Part shown: piece after piece, positions 44,926 through 53,511 of the stretch
How the letters are laid out: each line of letters starts with the position of its first letter
Position numbering within the stretch: the first letter of the stretch is position 1
Origin: an uncultured Clostridia bacterium
GTDB taxonomy: Bacteria > Bacillota > Clostridia > Lachnospirales > Lachnospiraceae
NCBI GenBank assembly: GCA_947643415.1
Contig: CANRWA010000001.1
Coordinates: 62,001 to 126,000 of the forward strand
Length of the DNA: 64,000 nt
Reading direction: 5' to 3'
The notes under the pieces: model-generated
Databases searched by the model: none
The model's input: only the letters and a program-made list of their open reading frames with translations
Told to the model about the DNA's origin: nothing
Position numbers and translations under genes: made by a program

Positions 44926-46278
44926 TTATCCTTTTTTAATATCAATCTTCTGCGCATCTGTAAATACGTTGTATTTCGGATTGATCCGCACAAAATATTC
45001 TCCAGTGGACATCTTCTTTGCCACATTTGTTGCTATGTCTGCCAGATTTTCATCCGTAAGCTTATTATATGTGATTGGATACTTAGAACCTGGGCCGCTG
45101 TTTTTCCATGCGATAAACTGTATTGCCCTTCCTGTGCCAGTGATGTAATTATTCTTAATTGATACATTCACACCGCCACTGACCAATATTCCACGGGTAT
45201 CACTCTTTCCTTTCTGCTTTACTGTGGTAATGGTATTGTTCTCCAGTACAGAGTCCTGCCAGTTCATAACACGGATCGGAGAATCCCATCTCATATTGCT
45301 GATCTTATTCCCACGAACCGTGATATTCTTATGATAAATCTGGCTGCTTCCTCTTGCACTGTATTTATGGGTTCCAATGGCACGGCCAAGATCGGAGAAA
45401 CGGCAGTTTTCAATGGTCACATTCTCATTTGGCGTCTTATCATATTTGGACCAGTCATTATGGAATCCTTCTGTCGTCTTATCCGGTGTATCCAGATTGA
45501 TCGCTTCCTTCACATAATCGGATTTATTCTTTACCTTCTTGAATGAACAGTTGGTGATGCTAACATTCTGTGATGCATCAATCTCAAGGAAATGGGCATT
45601 ATTCATTTTCTGGAAATTGATGCCATCTACTGTAACATCCTGATTATGTCCCATAACGATACCAATGGCATCTTTCATATATTTCAGGTCTATGGTTACA
45701 TTTCCTTTCCCGACAAAATGGATGTTCTTCTCTCCGTTATGTCCCCCATAAACACCCTTCTTCTTGCTCTTAGACTGGCGGATCAACTGGAATATGGTGA
45801 TGGATGCCGGCATTTTCTTCTTGTCTGTCTTGGTTCCCTTCACGATCTTTACACCCTTCTCAAATATAATCGTTACATTGGATGGCACCTGGATCGTATT
45901 TGTAATGGTGTATGTCCCCTTTTTCAGGATAAGAGTTCCCTTTCCTGCTTTTTGGAATTTCTCCATATAAGAACGGATCGTAAAATATGCCTTTGTCTTC
46001 TTGTTATACAGTTGTGACTTGGAAAACTTTGATGCCGCCAGCGGTTTTGTCTTCGGTGAGATCTTATAAACTTTCCCCTGCTTGTAATCATTCTCAGCAG
46101 TCGGTCCATCAGCTGGTGCCGGGGTCTCTTGTGGTGACTGCGTCTCCTGTGGTACCGGGGTCTCATCTGCCTTTATCATGATTCCATTAAAAACAGATGC
46201 TGTCATTGCAAAAACAAGACCAAACACTGCTGTTTTTTTGATCACATCTCTCTGTAAGCAGTTTTCTTTCTTATTCAT
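44926..46278 (-). CDS. Secreted parallel beta-helix repeat protein
   Basis: The 450-residue product has a signal peptide (cleavage near KADE), a Pro/Gln/Thr linker (PQETQSPQETPAPAD) and a right-handed beta-helix with many N-x-(V/I)-x-(I/V) turns such as NVTIENCRFSDLG and NITVRGNKISNM. Such folds are common in pectin-active enzymes, but no catalytic signature was verified. The start at 46278 has GGAAGAAGAG upstream; the frame open to 46377 is unsupported. A carbohydrate-binding or lyase role is inferred. Confidence 0.78.
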   Translation of the reverse strand: MNKKENCLQRDVIKKTAVFGLVFAMTASVFNGIMIKADETPVPQETQSPQETPAPADGPTAENDYKQGKVYKISPKTKPLAASKFSKSQLYNKKTKAYFTIRSYMEKFQKAGKGTLILKKGTYTITNTIQVPSNVTIIFEKGVKIVKGTKTDKKKMPASITIFQLIRQSKSKKKGVYGGHNGEKNIHFVGKGNVTIDLKYMKDAIGIVMGHNQDVTVDGINFQKMNNAHFLEIDASQNVSITNCSFKKVKNKSDYVKEAINLDTPDKTTEGFHNDWSKYDKTPNENVTIENCRFSDLGRAIGTHKYSARGSSQIYHKNITVRGNKISNMRWDSPIRVMNWQDSVLENNTITTVKQKGKSDTRGILVSGGVNVSIKNNYITGTGRAIQFIAWKNSGPGSKYPITYNKLTDENLADIATNVAKKMSTGEYFVRINPKYNVFTDAQKIDIKKG

Positions 46279-46312
46279 TATTTTCACTCTTCTTCCTTTC
46301 ATTCCATAATTG

Positions 46313-47623
46313 TTATTTTTCCATTTTCCAAAAAGCTGCAGAATATGGCGGAAGTTCACTTCCACCACCAAAATCATGGGATTCTCCCGTGATCAGATCT
46401 TCAGCCATGCCACATCCGGCATCAAAATGTGCTGTATATGGCTCATCCGATGCGTTCACTGCCACCAGAACCCTCTCACCCTCACAGGCACGTTCAAAGA
46501 TACACTGGTGATTGGTTAGTACTATATTGTGAAAATTACCATAATTTAAAGCTTTACTTCCCTTCTTTGCCTCAGCCAGCTTTGCGATCCATTCTGCCAG
46601 TTCTCCGAACTCTGGTTCTTCAAAACTGACACGGAGTGCCGGATCTCCCTGGCTCTTTTCTCCCTTTGCCCCCCATTCACTCCCATAGTATACACATGGG
46701 ATGCCTGGCATGCCAAAGCACACCGCATAGATTAATGGCAGATGCTTCTCATTTGCCAGAACACTGGCAATGCGGCTCACATCATGATTATCCACAAAGC
46801 TCAGCAAATGCTTTCCCTTATACAAAGTCCAGTTCTCTGGACCAAACTGTCTTGCCAGGGAATGGCAGATCTCAAACATGTTCATGCTGTTAAAACTGGA
46901 GTGCAGTCCCTTATAGCACTCATAATTAGTCACAGAATGGCACATTTCATCATTCATCCACTGCTTATAATCTCCATGCAGTGTCTCCCCTACCAGGTAA
47001 AAATCTTCTTTCAGGGAATCCGTGAACTGACGCAGCCGTTTCAAGAATCCCTGGTCCAGGCAATATGCCACATCCAGGCGCAGCCCGTCTATATCAAAGA
47101 CCTCTACCCAGTATTTTACGGCATCAAAAATGTGCTGCACCACCTCTTCATTATGAAGATTCAGTTTCACCAGATCATAGTTTCCTTCCCAGCCCTCGTA
47201 CCAGAGACCATCGTTATAGCCGGAATTCCCGCCAAAATCAATATGGAACCAGTCGCGGTAGCGTGAATTCTCCCGGTTCTCAAGCACGTCCTGAAACGCC
47301 CAGAATCCCCTTCCCACATGATTGAACACACCATCCAGGACAATCCGGATATCTGCTTTGTGCAGCTCCTCACACACTTTGGAAAAATCCTCATTCGTTC
47401 CCAGCCGGCAGTCTATCTTCTTATAATCTCTTGTATTGTATCCATGGGTATCTGATTCAAATACCGGAGAGAAATAGACTGCATTTGCGCCTAGCTTTCC
47501 AATATGCGGAATCCAGTCAATCACCTTAAGGATACGGGATTTCTTCTCCCCATCATTCTCAAATGGTGCACCACAGAATCCTAACGGATATATCTGATAA
47601 AATACACTTTCATATGCCCACAT
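46313..47623 (-). CDS. GH13 alpha-amylase family enzyme (cytoplasmic)
   Basis: The catalytic residues of GH13 are visible: D184 in GLRLDVAYC (nucleophile), E213 in LVGETLHG (acid/base) and D281 in VDNHDVSR (stabiliser). There is no signal peptide. At 436 residues it is a compact enzyme lacking extra domains, with a short C-terminal beta domain (VAVNASDEP...PPYSAAF). It probably hydrolyses maltooligosaccharides. Its start has GGAGG. The secreted beta-helix gene follows 34 nt downstream, so they may be an operon. Confidence 0.9.
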   Translation of the reverse strand: MWAYESVFYQIYPLGFCGAPFENDGEKKSRILKVIDWIPHIGKLGANAVYFSPVFESDTHGYNTRDYKKIDCRLGTNEDFSKVCEELHKADIRIVLDGVFNHVGRGFWAFQDVLENRENSRYRDWFHIDFGGNSGYNDGLWYEGWEGNYDLVKLNLHNEEVVQHIFDAVKYWVEVFDIDGLRLDVAYCLDQGFLKRLRQFTDSLKEDFYLVGETLHGDYKQWMNDEMCHSVTNYECYKGLHSSFNSMNMFEICHSLARQFGPENWTLYKGKHLLSFVDNHDVSRIASVLANEKHLPLIYAVCFGMPGIPCVYYGSEWGAKGEKSQGDPALRVSFEEPEFGELAEWIAKLAEAKKGSKALNYGNFHNIVLTNHQCIFERACEGERVLVAVNASDEPYTAHFDAGCGMAEDLITGESHDFGGGSELPPYSAAFWKMEK

Positions 47624-47786
47624 CTTTATGTCCTCCTTGCCACTTTCTGTAGAAATATTCGATATCAGAGCAAATCTACGTTATCTAATATACTACAATT
47701 CCCCTTTTTTGACAAGTGACGGACGTCAATTTCAACAGAAGATGCCCTGGCCAAGGTGTAAAAATTAACATCTGTTTTTCCACAAT
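47624..47786. other. Intergenic, no clear feature
   Basis: The 163-nt gap between the GH13 gene and the SleB-type gene is AT-rich. I saw no clear terminator, promoter or RNA. Confidence 0.3.
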
Positions 47787-48293
47787 TTAAAATTTAATCT
47801 TAAAATCGTGCCCGCCGATTCGGAGCTTCGCATTCCTGAGATGCTGGCTAAAGAACAGGTATTTATTCATCTGAATCGTCTTTCCACGGTATTTCACAGA
47901 ATCTCTTCCTGCCAGAACCTGTTTCGCCGCCCTGACACATTGTGCCCGCGCACCTTTTTTGTAAGAGCCCTTGCTGTACTTCTTCAGCTCCCTGGCATAT
48001 TTCCCTGTCCGCACAGGGGTGAACTGGCCTCTCTGCTTAATCACTTTTTCCACTGTATTTGGAAATTTACCGGATCTTTTACGGTTCATGATGACAATCC
48101 CCACAGCAAGCTTGCCTGCATAACTCTGGTTTCCCGCTTCACAGAATATAATGGACGCCATCATTTTAACTTCCTTACTTGTATATTCATCATCCCACTC
48201 AGCAGCTTTCGAAAGTGTTGTACCTGACAGAGACATAACACCTGCCAGTACAAAAACCGCTATCATACGCACTACTAAAGTTTTGAATTTCAT
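47787..48293 (-). CDS. SleB/CwlJ-type cell wall hydrolase (small, secreted)
   Basis: The 168-residue product has a signal peptide (MKFKTLVVRMIAVFVLAGVM start, cleavage near SKA/A) and a Hydrolase_2 domain. The conserved IIFCEAGNQSYAGK carries the probable catalytic Glu, and GQFTPVRTG follows. Family members are spore-cortex lytic enzymes, but a general wall function is possible. The ATG at 48293 follows GGGAGG by 5 nt; upstream in-frame codons lack SD. No peptidoglycan-binding domain is present. Confidence 0.87.
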   Translation of the reverse strand: MKFKTLVVRMIAVFVLAGVMSLSGTTLSKAAEWDDEYTSKEVKMMASIIFCEAGNQSYAGKLAVGIVIMNRKRSGKFPNTVEKVIKQRGQFTPVRTGKYARELKKYSKGSYKKGARAQCVRAAKQVLAGRDSVKYRGKTIQMNKYLFFSQHLRNAKLRIGGHDFKIKF

Positions 48294-48442
48294 AGTGACC
48301 TCCCAAAAGGTTACCACCTGTAACAGTAGGATATCAATTCATTACAACTGCACAAATGATTTTTGTAATATTTTTGAATCTCTTTTGTAACATTTATGTA
48401 ATAATTGTATCATACTTTTTTAAAAAATCAACCCTCTGTAAC

Positions 48443-48479
48443 AAAAAAACCGCCCTTTCTTTCCAGAAAGCACGGTTTT
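48443..48479 (-). terminator. Intrinsic terminator of thrC-hisA
   Basis: On the minus strand AAAACCG(T)GCTTTCT and AGAAAG(GG)CGGTTTT form a stem followed by TTTTTTTG, about 30 nt past the hisA stop. Confidence 0.82.
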
Positions 48480-48508
48480 CCGTAGAAAATCATAATTTTC
48501 CAATTTCT

Positions 48509-49285
48509 TCAATTTCTAAAATTCGTAACAATTTCATTAAATTTAAGAGTGCCGCCAAACAGATCCAATGCACTGCCTACCGTAAAATTCACCCTGTCCC
48601 TCCCTATTTTCTGAATTGTCCGGATATCTTCCATGGTACCAATGCCTCCGGCATATGTTACAGGGACAGGACTCTCTGCTGAGAGTATCTGTAATAACTC
48701 CTCGTCCACTCCCGTTCCCGTTCCCTCTACATTGACTGCATGAACCAGAAATTCATCACAGAAGGAACTAAGTTGCTGAATCAGACTCTCACTCAGCGGC
48801 TGTCTGGTATACTTCTGCCAGCGGTCTGTCACCACATAATAGTCCCCTTCCCTTTTCCGGCAGCTCAGATCCAGTACCAGATGTTTCTTCCCTATTTTCG
48901 ATATCAGCTCTTCCAGCCTGTCATACCGGATCTCACCGTCTACAAACACATAAGATGTGACAATGACATGACTGGCTCCCATATCGAGGAAGGAAGCAGC
49001 ATTCTCCGCTGTCACACCGCCGCCGATCTGCAGCGCTCCCTGCCATACCTTAAGGGCATCTGCCGCCTGCTCAAGATCTGCCTGATAATAGGGGCTGTCC
49101 TTTCCGTTTAACAGAATAATGTGACCGCCCCGCAGCCCCTTTTCCCTGTATAAACGGGCATAATCCCCAGCTCCCATCTCCGAGACGAAATTTTCTTTCG
49201 CAAAATCATTATCATCGGTAAGTGTACCGCCAATGATCTGCTTCACTTTTCCATTATGTATATCAATACAAGGCCTGAATTCCAT
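48509..49285 (-). CDS. hisA: Eukaryote-type HisA (ProFAR isomerase)
   Basis: The 258-residue protein opens with FRPCIDIHNGKVKQIIGG and has QIGGGV and the later TYAGGIG loops. These are features of the HisA form found in fungi (HIS6) and some Clostridia, distinct from the usual bacterial HisA. It isomerises the 5-phosphoribosyl ring in histidine synthesis. It begins 6 nt after thrC, with a weak SD (GGGG) inside thrC's end. No other his gene is in the window, so either the set is scattered or this is a lone gene. Confidence 0.9.
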   Translation of the reverse strand: MEFRPCIDIHNGKVKQIIGGTLTDDNDFAKENFVSEMGAGDYARLYREKGLRGGHIILLNGKDSPYYQADLEQAADALKVWQGALQIGGGVTAENAASFLDMGASHVIVTSYVFVDGEIRYDRLEELISKIGKKHLVLDLSCRKREGDYYVVTDRWQKYTRQPLSESLIQQLSSFCDEFLVHAVNVEGTGTGVDEELLQILSAESPVPVTYAGGIGTMEDIRTIQKIGRDRVNFTVGSALDLFGGTLKFNEIVTNFRN

Positions 49286-49291
49286 TTCTTA

Positions 49292-50776
49292 TTATAACCC
49301 CAGAATCTTCTCAACGGTTTTCTGCATCTCGCTCTTGTCACATACTGTGTCGTGCAGCACGGGAGCAGTGCGGATCTCCTCAATCGCTGCCGGAATTTTA
49401 ACACCAGATAAGCGGTTCAGCTCATCTACCAGTTCAAAATCACCCATCTTGTCATATTTTTCTTTATCAATGGAATCCGTTACGCTCCTGGTAAACTTGT
49501 AAGGGCTTGCTGTGGAGGCAATGACAGTAGGAACCCCACTCTCCCTCGCTTTTTCATAATATACATGGGCTGCCACTGCTGTATGGGTATCCATAATATA
49601 ATCTGCCGTCTGGTACATCTTGCGGATCATCCCGGCAGTCTGCTCCTCTGTGGCATATCCTCCAACAAAACAGGAAAGTTCCTCCTTCATCTCTGATGTG
49701 ATCTCATACTCACCCTGGTCTGCCAGGGCATCCATCAGCGTCTTTGTCTTATCTGCATCCTCCCCGGCGATACGATAGATCAGACGTTCCAGATTACTGG
49801 AGATCAGAATATCCATCGATGGCGAGGAAGTCAGTATGAATTCTCTTTTTCTGTCATATTTTCCTGTCTCAAAGAAATCAAAAAGTACTTTATTCTCATT
49901 GGAAGCACAATACAGGGTCTCAATGGGGACACCCATATTCCTGGCATAATATGCTGCCAGAATATTCCCGAAATTCCCTGTAGGAACCACTACATTGATC
50001 TTATCTCCTGCCTTGATCTCTCCCTGTTTCATCAGTTGTCCATAGGACCATACATAGTAGACAATCTGTGGCACAAGGCGTCCGATGTTAATGGAGTTCG
50101 CAGAAGAGAACTGATACCCTTTCTCATCCATCCGTTCTGCCAGCTCTGCAGAGCCAAACATCTTCTTCACACCAGTCTGGGCATCATCAAAATTTCCTAT
50201 GATCCCCACTACATTAGTATTGTCACCTTTCTGTGTCAGCATCTGTTTCTCCTGGATGGGGCTGACACCATCCTTTGGGTAAAATACAATAATACTTGTC
50301 CCAGGCACGTCTGCAAAACCGGCAAGAGCTGCCTTTCCGGTATCTCCAGATGTAGCAGTCAATATCACGATCTCATTCTTTACCCCATTTTTCTTCGCTG
50401 AAGTAGTCATAAGATAGGGCAGGATGGAAAGCGCCATATCCTTGAATGCAATGGTCCTTCCATGAAACAGTTCCAGATAGAAAGCACCATCCTTCTTTAC
50501 CAGGGGCGCAATCTCCTCTGTGTCAAATTTATCGTCATAAGCACCCCGGATACAGGCTTTCAGTTCCTCTTCCGTAAAATCAGTAAGGAAAAGTTTCATC
50601 ACCTCATAGGCAGTTTCCTGGTAAGTGAGGGAAGGCAGCCTGTCAAGCGGTATATCCAGCATCGGAACTGCATCTGGCACAAACAAGCCGCCGTCCTCTG
50701 CCAGCCCCTTCAGTATCGCCTGAGAAGCTGTTACCTTATCGCTGTTACTGCGGGTACTTTTATACATGATACTCAT
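49292..50776 (-). CDS. thrC: Threonine synthase
   Basis: The 494-residue product matches the long fungal/bacterial class of threonine synthase. GRTIAFKDMALS contains the PLP-binding Lys, and TSGDTGKAALAG and VPTGNFGN are phosphate-binding loops. It converts O-phosphohomoserine to threonine. The ATG at 50776 has GGAGG spaced 6 nt; the frame extends upstream to 50854 only through the hairpin element and should not be used. It is co-transcribed with hisA. Confidence 0.94.
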   Translation of the reverse strand: MSIMYKSTRSNSDKVTASQAILKGLAEDGGLFVPDAVPMLDIPLDRLPSLTYQETAYEVMKLFLTDFTEEELKACIRGAYDDKFDTEEIAPLVKKDGAFYLELFHGRTIAFKDMALSILPYLMTTSAKKNGVKNEIVILTATSGDTGKAALAGFADVPGTSIIVFYPKDGVSPIQEKQMLTQKGDNTNVVGIIGNFDDAQTGVKKMFGSAELAERMDEKGYQFSSANSINIGRLVPQIVYYVWSYGQLMKQGEIKAGDKINVVVPTGNFGNILAAYYARNMGVPIETLYCASNENKVLFDFFETGKYDRKREFILTSSPSMDILISSNLERLIYRIAGEDADKTKTLMDALADQGEYEITSEMKEELSCFVGGYATEEQTAGMIRKMYQTADYIMDTHTAVAAHVYYEKARESGVPTVIASTASPYKFTRSVTDSIDKEKYDKMGDFELVDELNRLSGVKIPAAIEEIRTAPVLHDTVCDKSEMQKTVEKILGL

Positions 50777-50780
50777 AATA

Positions 50781-50934
50781 ATCCTCCATTCCAAAGCGTT
50801 AGCGAAGGAAGCACGAGCAAAAAACAGCGAAGCTGTTTTTGCTCTGTGCATCAATACTATTTGTGACGCTTCGACACAAATAGTGGTGCGAAAAATAAGC
50901 TATCGAGCTTATTTTTCACACTGATCCTCCATTC
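50781..50934. repeat. Three-hairpin element with 11-bp direct repeats in the thrC leader
   Basis: ATCCTCCATTC occurs at 50781-50791 and again at 50924-50934. Between them (132 bp) lie three stem-loops. In the minus (transcript) orientation these are GTGTGAAAAATAAGCT/AGCTTATTTTTCGCAC (16 bp), ACTATTTGTG/CACAAATAGT (10 bp) and GAGCAAAAACAGC/GCTGTTTTTTGCTC (13 bp, one bulge). The direct repeat contains the thrC SD complement, so the SD is duplicated. It resembles an inserted repetitive element. Confidence 0.7.
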
Positions 50935-51005
50935 GTACACATTATTGCACATATCAGGTTTTTGCAATCATTAGAATATCATGTTTCGAAAAAATTTACA
51001 ATAGC

Positions 51006-51671
51006 CTATCTGAAAAACTCATGGCACCCATACCGGAACAGCCTGCTCAGGTCACGGTCAAACCACGCCACATTGGCTGCTGTGGATCCTGCACGGTACA
51101 TAAAATACAGTGCCCCTTCCGAATAATCTGCCCCTTTCAACATGCGGCGCACAGCCTCTTTCGTCTTGTCCGATATCTTTACTCTGTAATAACTTCCATT
51201 TGAAACAGGTGAGAACTGTCCTGATTCAAAGACAACTCCCCTGACAGTATCTGGAAACTCCTTTGACTTTATACGGTTAACCACTACATTTGCTACAAGG
51301 ATCCTTCCCTTCACACTCTGATCCCCAGCTTCTGCCTCCACGATCCTTTCAAGGATCTGACGGTCCTTCTGATCCAGAACAAGCCCCTTTACATGGTATT
51401 TTTTCTCTTGTTCCACTGCCCTTGCCTGACGGCGGCTCGTTTCATCCAGATGCTCACTGGCATTGCGTTCCCCAGGCTCTGTCGCCCGCACTCCCTGACG
51501 GAATAGTCTCTGATTTTCCTCTAGAAGACACAGATTTTCTGTCATAATCTTTACATCTGCCGCTGTCCCTGCGATATAACAGTTCCGGTCTTCTGGATAC
51601 CATCCCACAGCAAGAGAAGAGAGCATAAGGACATACACACTATACAAAATTTTCACATTGTTTTTCTTCAA
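51006..51671 (-). CDS. SleB/CwlJ-type cell wall hydrolase with membrane anchor
   Basis: The start is a TTG at 51671 preceded by GGAGG at 8 nt; the longer ATG frame from 51713 has no SD. The product (about 221 residues) has an N-terminal signal-like segment (ILYSVYVLMLSSLAVGW), a helical charged linker and a C-terminal Hydrolase_2 domain with IVEAEAGDQSVKG (probable catalytic Glu) and FSPVSNGSYYRV. Likely cuts cortex or wall peptidoglycan. It is the second such gene, about 2.7 kb from the first. Confidence 0.85.
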   Translation of the reverse strand: MKKNNVKILYSVYVLMLSSLAVGWYPEDRNCYIAGTAADVKIMTENLCLLEENQRLFRQGVRATEPGERNASEHLDETSRRQARAVEQEKKYHVKGLVLDQKDRQILERIVEAEAGDQSVKGRILVANVVVNRIKSKEFPDTVRGVVFESGQFSPVSNGSYYRVKISDKTKEAVRRMLKGADYSEGALYFMYRAGSTAANVAWFDRDLSRLFRYGCHEFFR

Positions 51672-51755
51672 AATGGACACCTCCTGCATGTCTTTATCTG
51701 GAGTATATGCCATTTTTGTTAATTTATTACATAAATGTTACAAAATAATTAAAAT

Positions 51756-51784
51756 TAGACCAAAGAAATAAAATATGGTACAAT
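51756..51784 (+). promoter_or_regulatory. Candidate promoter for the AP2-domain gene
   Basis: TAGACC (51756-51761), 17-nt spacer, TACAAT (51779-51784), about 34 nt upstream of the start. Both boxes have only partial matches. Confidence 0.4.
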
Positions 51785-51817
51785 ATATCGAAGAAAGCCA
51801 AAGGAGGAATCGGATCT

Positions 51818-52621
51818 ATGCTGCCAGGGGTATATCATGCCAGAAAAAAAGATGGAACCGAATATTTCCGCAGTTCCATCACCCATAAAAATAAACATAT
51901 CAGCCTTGGGAGCTTCCCCACAGAAGGGGAAGCATATTGTGCCTATACATTCGCCGGCCAGCTTCTTCATAACAGGACACTGGTATTAGAGGACTATGGC
52001 AGATATACCGTTCCCTTCTCCTTTGCCAAATGGGTCACTCTTATAAATTTCCGCGATAATGGCATGTACATCAAGACTCCGATCTACCTGAAAAAGAACT
52101 TTTTTCACTATTATTTTGATCCAGATGACTTCCTCACTTTCGACATTGATGACCTGTTTTACTACTCCAGGCACAGTATCAGCCGCCGTGGCGGCCATCT
52201 CTTTGTGGCAGACTATGGTATGCAGGTAAACATCCTCTCCCGTTATGGCATCCGCAATTATGCCGTTGCTGGCAGGGATTTCCGTTTCATCAATGGGGAT
52301 AATAAAGATTTCCGCTATGCAAATATCGAGATCATCAACCGCTTTTACGGAGTATTTTGTATCCAGAAAAATAATTCCCTTATCTATGAAGCCAGAATCC
52401 ATGGCAATGGTGACTGGATCATCGGCCGGTACAAAACAGAGACAGAGGCAGCCATTGCATACAACAAAGCTGCCTCTGTCCTGATCACGAAAGGATATCA
52501 CAAAGAATACCCTGCTAATTACATTGAGGAACTATCTGCCTCCGAATATCATGAGATCTACAAAAATGTAACGATCTCCAGCCGGATCATGAACCTCACA
52601 CCACGCCAAGAACATAGATAA
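51818..52621 (+). CDS. AP2-HNH-AP2-like DNA-binding protein
   Basis: The 267-residue protein has two AP2/ERF-like domains, at about 4-50 (GVYHARKKDG, then LGSFPTEGEAYCAY) and 178-223 (GVFCIQKNNS, then GRYKTETEAAIAYNKAA). Between them (about 125-175) a segment ending FRFINGDNKDFRYANIEIIN resembles the HNH homing-endonuclease VDHINGNKxDNRxxNL motif but lacks the expected His residues. It is likely a domesticated homing-endonuclease relative that binds DNA rather than cuts it. The ATG has GGAGG 10 nt upstream. The 3' end overlaps the opposing gene by 26 nt. Confidence 0.7.
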   Translation: MLPGVYHARKKDGTEYFRSSITHKNKHISLGSFPTEGEAYCAYTFAGQLLHNRTLVLEDYGRYTVPFSFAKWVTLINFRDNGMYIKTPIYLKKNFFHYYFDPDDFLTFDIDDLFYYSRHSISRRGGHLFVADYGMQVNILSRYGIRNYAVAGRDFRFINGDNKDFRYANIEIINRFYGVFCIQKNNSLIYEARIHGNGDWIIGRYKTETEAAIAYNKAASVLITKGYHKEYPANYIEELSASEYHEIYKNVTISSRIMNLTPRQEHR

Positions 52622-52925
52622 GGATACAGAATAGAATGACGGTCACATTCAACACTGTCCCAACGGCGGGTGTTGCCATATAGATCTCATCCTTTTTATA
52701 ACATCTTGCCGCCATCACAAATCCAACAATACCAGCCACAAGTACGAGCAGACCATATATACCGAAAAGAAAATCGGCATTCCCTTTCACCGAACTGGAT
52801 ACCAGGCAAAGCGTCACCAGCGCAGCCAGCGCCATGACGCCAATTATCACAGACACAATTCCGCCCGCTGGATGCGTCTTATCTGTAAATTGAATCTTCC
52901 TTCGACTGCCGAAACGAATCTGCAT
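52596..52925 (-). CDS. Small membrane protein (DUF6142-like)
   Basis: A 109-residue protein with a basic N-terminus and three hydrophobic segments (about 22-44, 51-71, 85-107), as in the DUF6142-type families of Lachnospiraceae. Function unknown. Its C-terminal codons overlap the 3' end of the AP2-type gene on the other strand. It follows VanZ after a perfect 17-bp hairpin. Confidence 0.6.
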   Translation of the reverse strand: MQIRFGSRRKIQFTDKTHPAGGIVSVIIGVMALAALVTLCLVSSSVKGNADFLFGIYGLLVLVAGIVGFVMAARCYKKDEIYMATPAVGTVLNVTVILFCILIYVLGVV

Positions 52926-52945
52926 CTGTCTCGCCCCCTCTTTTT

Positions 52946-52983
52946 GTTACTTATCATACCCTGTCCAGGGTATGATAAGTAAC
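52946..52983. terminator. Perfect 17-bp inverted repeat between VanZ and small membrane gene
   Basis: GTTACTTATCATACCCT and its exact complement enclose a 4-nt loop (GTCC), 2 nt after the VanZ stop. On the minus strand it is followed by AAAAA rather than a U-tract, so it is not a standard terminator; it could be a processing or attenuation hairpin. Confidence 0.55.
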
Positions 52984-52985
52984 CT

Positions 52986-53486
52986 CTATTTTCTTCTGTG
53001 TATCTCTAAGAAGCCTATTATTTTCTTACTGATATAATAGATCAGATATCCCAGCACGACACCCAATGTATTTAACATCAGATCATCCACATCAAAACAT
53101 CCGACCTTAGTTATCAGTTGTATCGTCTCCACGCCAAGACTCAACAGGAAACCGAGCATTGTCACGAAAAGAAAACTACGGAAATAATGCCCATTATGTG
53201 TCGCTTCTCTTCTCTGTTCCCTATACAATACTGGCACAAGAAAACTAAAGGGCATAAATGCCACTACATTTCCTACCACATTGATGAGGAAAAAAATATT
53301 CCCAATCTGATCTTTGTATGCCAGATAACGGCGCAATTCATGAAAGAGCTTGAGGTTATACTGATATGTCGTATAAACCTCATCTCTCCCATACTCTTCA
53401 CTGAAGAAAAGAAAATATATAAGCAGGATCATATAACAAATAAAACATACAGTCAGCATGTTACTGATCAGTCGCTTCAACCACAT
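52986..53486 (-). CDS. VanZ family membrane protein
   Basis: The 166-residue protein has four membrane segments and the VanZ pattern NVVGNVVAFMPFSFLVP followed by GVETIQLITKVGCFDVDDLMLN. VanZ-type proteins give teicoplanin resistance in vancomycin clusters but are also common housekeeping membrane proteins; nothing here suggests glycopeptide resistance genes. The start at MWLKR (53486) lies 2 nt after AGGAG; a TTG at 53480 would be better spaced. Confidence 0.82.
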   Translation of the reverse strand: MWLKRLISNMLTVCFICYMILLIYFLFFSEEYGRDEVYTTYQYNLKLFHELRRYLAYKDQIGNIFFLINVVGNVVAFMPFSFLVPVLYREQRREATHNGHYFRSFLFVTMLGFLLSLGVETIQLITKVGCFDVDDLMLNTLGVVLGYLIYYISKKIIGFLEIHRRK

Positions 53487-53511
53487 CACTCCTACCAATG
53501 ACGGTTACACA

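Noticed and set aside
50781-50934. T-box or amino-acid riboswitch before thrC
   Set aside because: No AGGGTGG-type T-box element and no terminator U-tract; hairpins are symmetrical repeats instead.
52986-53486. Glycopeptide resistance cluster (VanZ)
   Set aside because: No vanA/H/X/R/S neighbours; VanZ-family proteins are common elsewhere.
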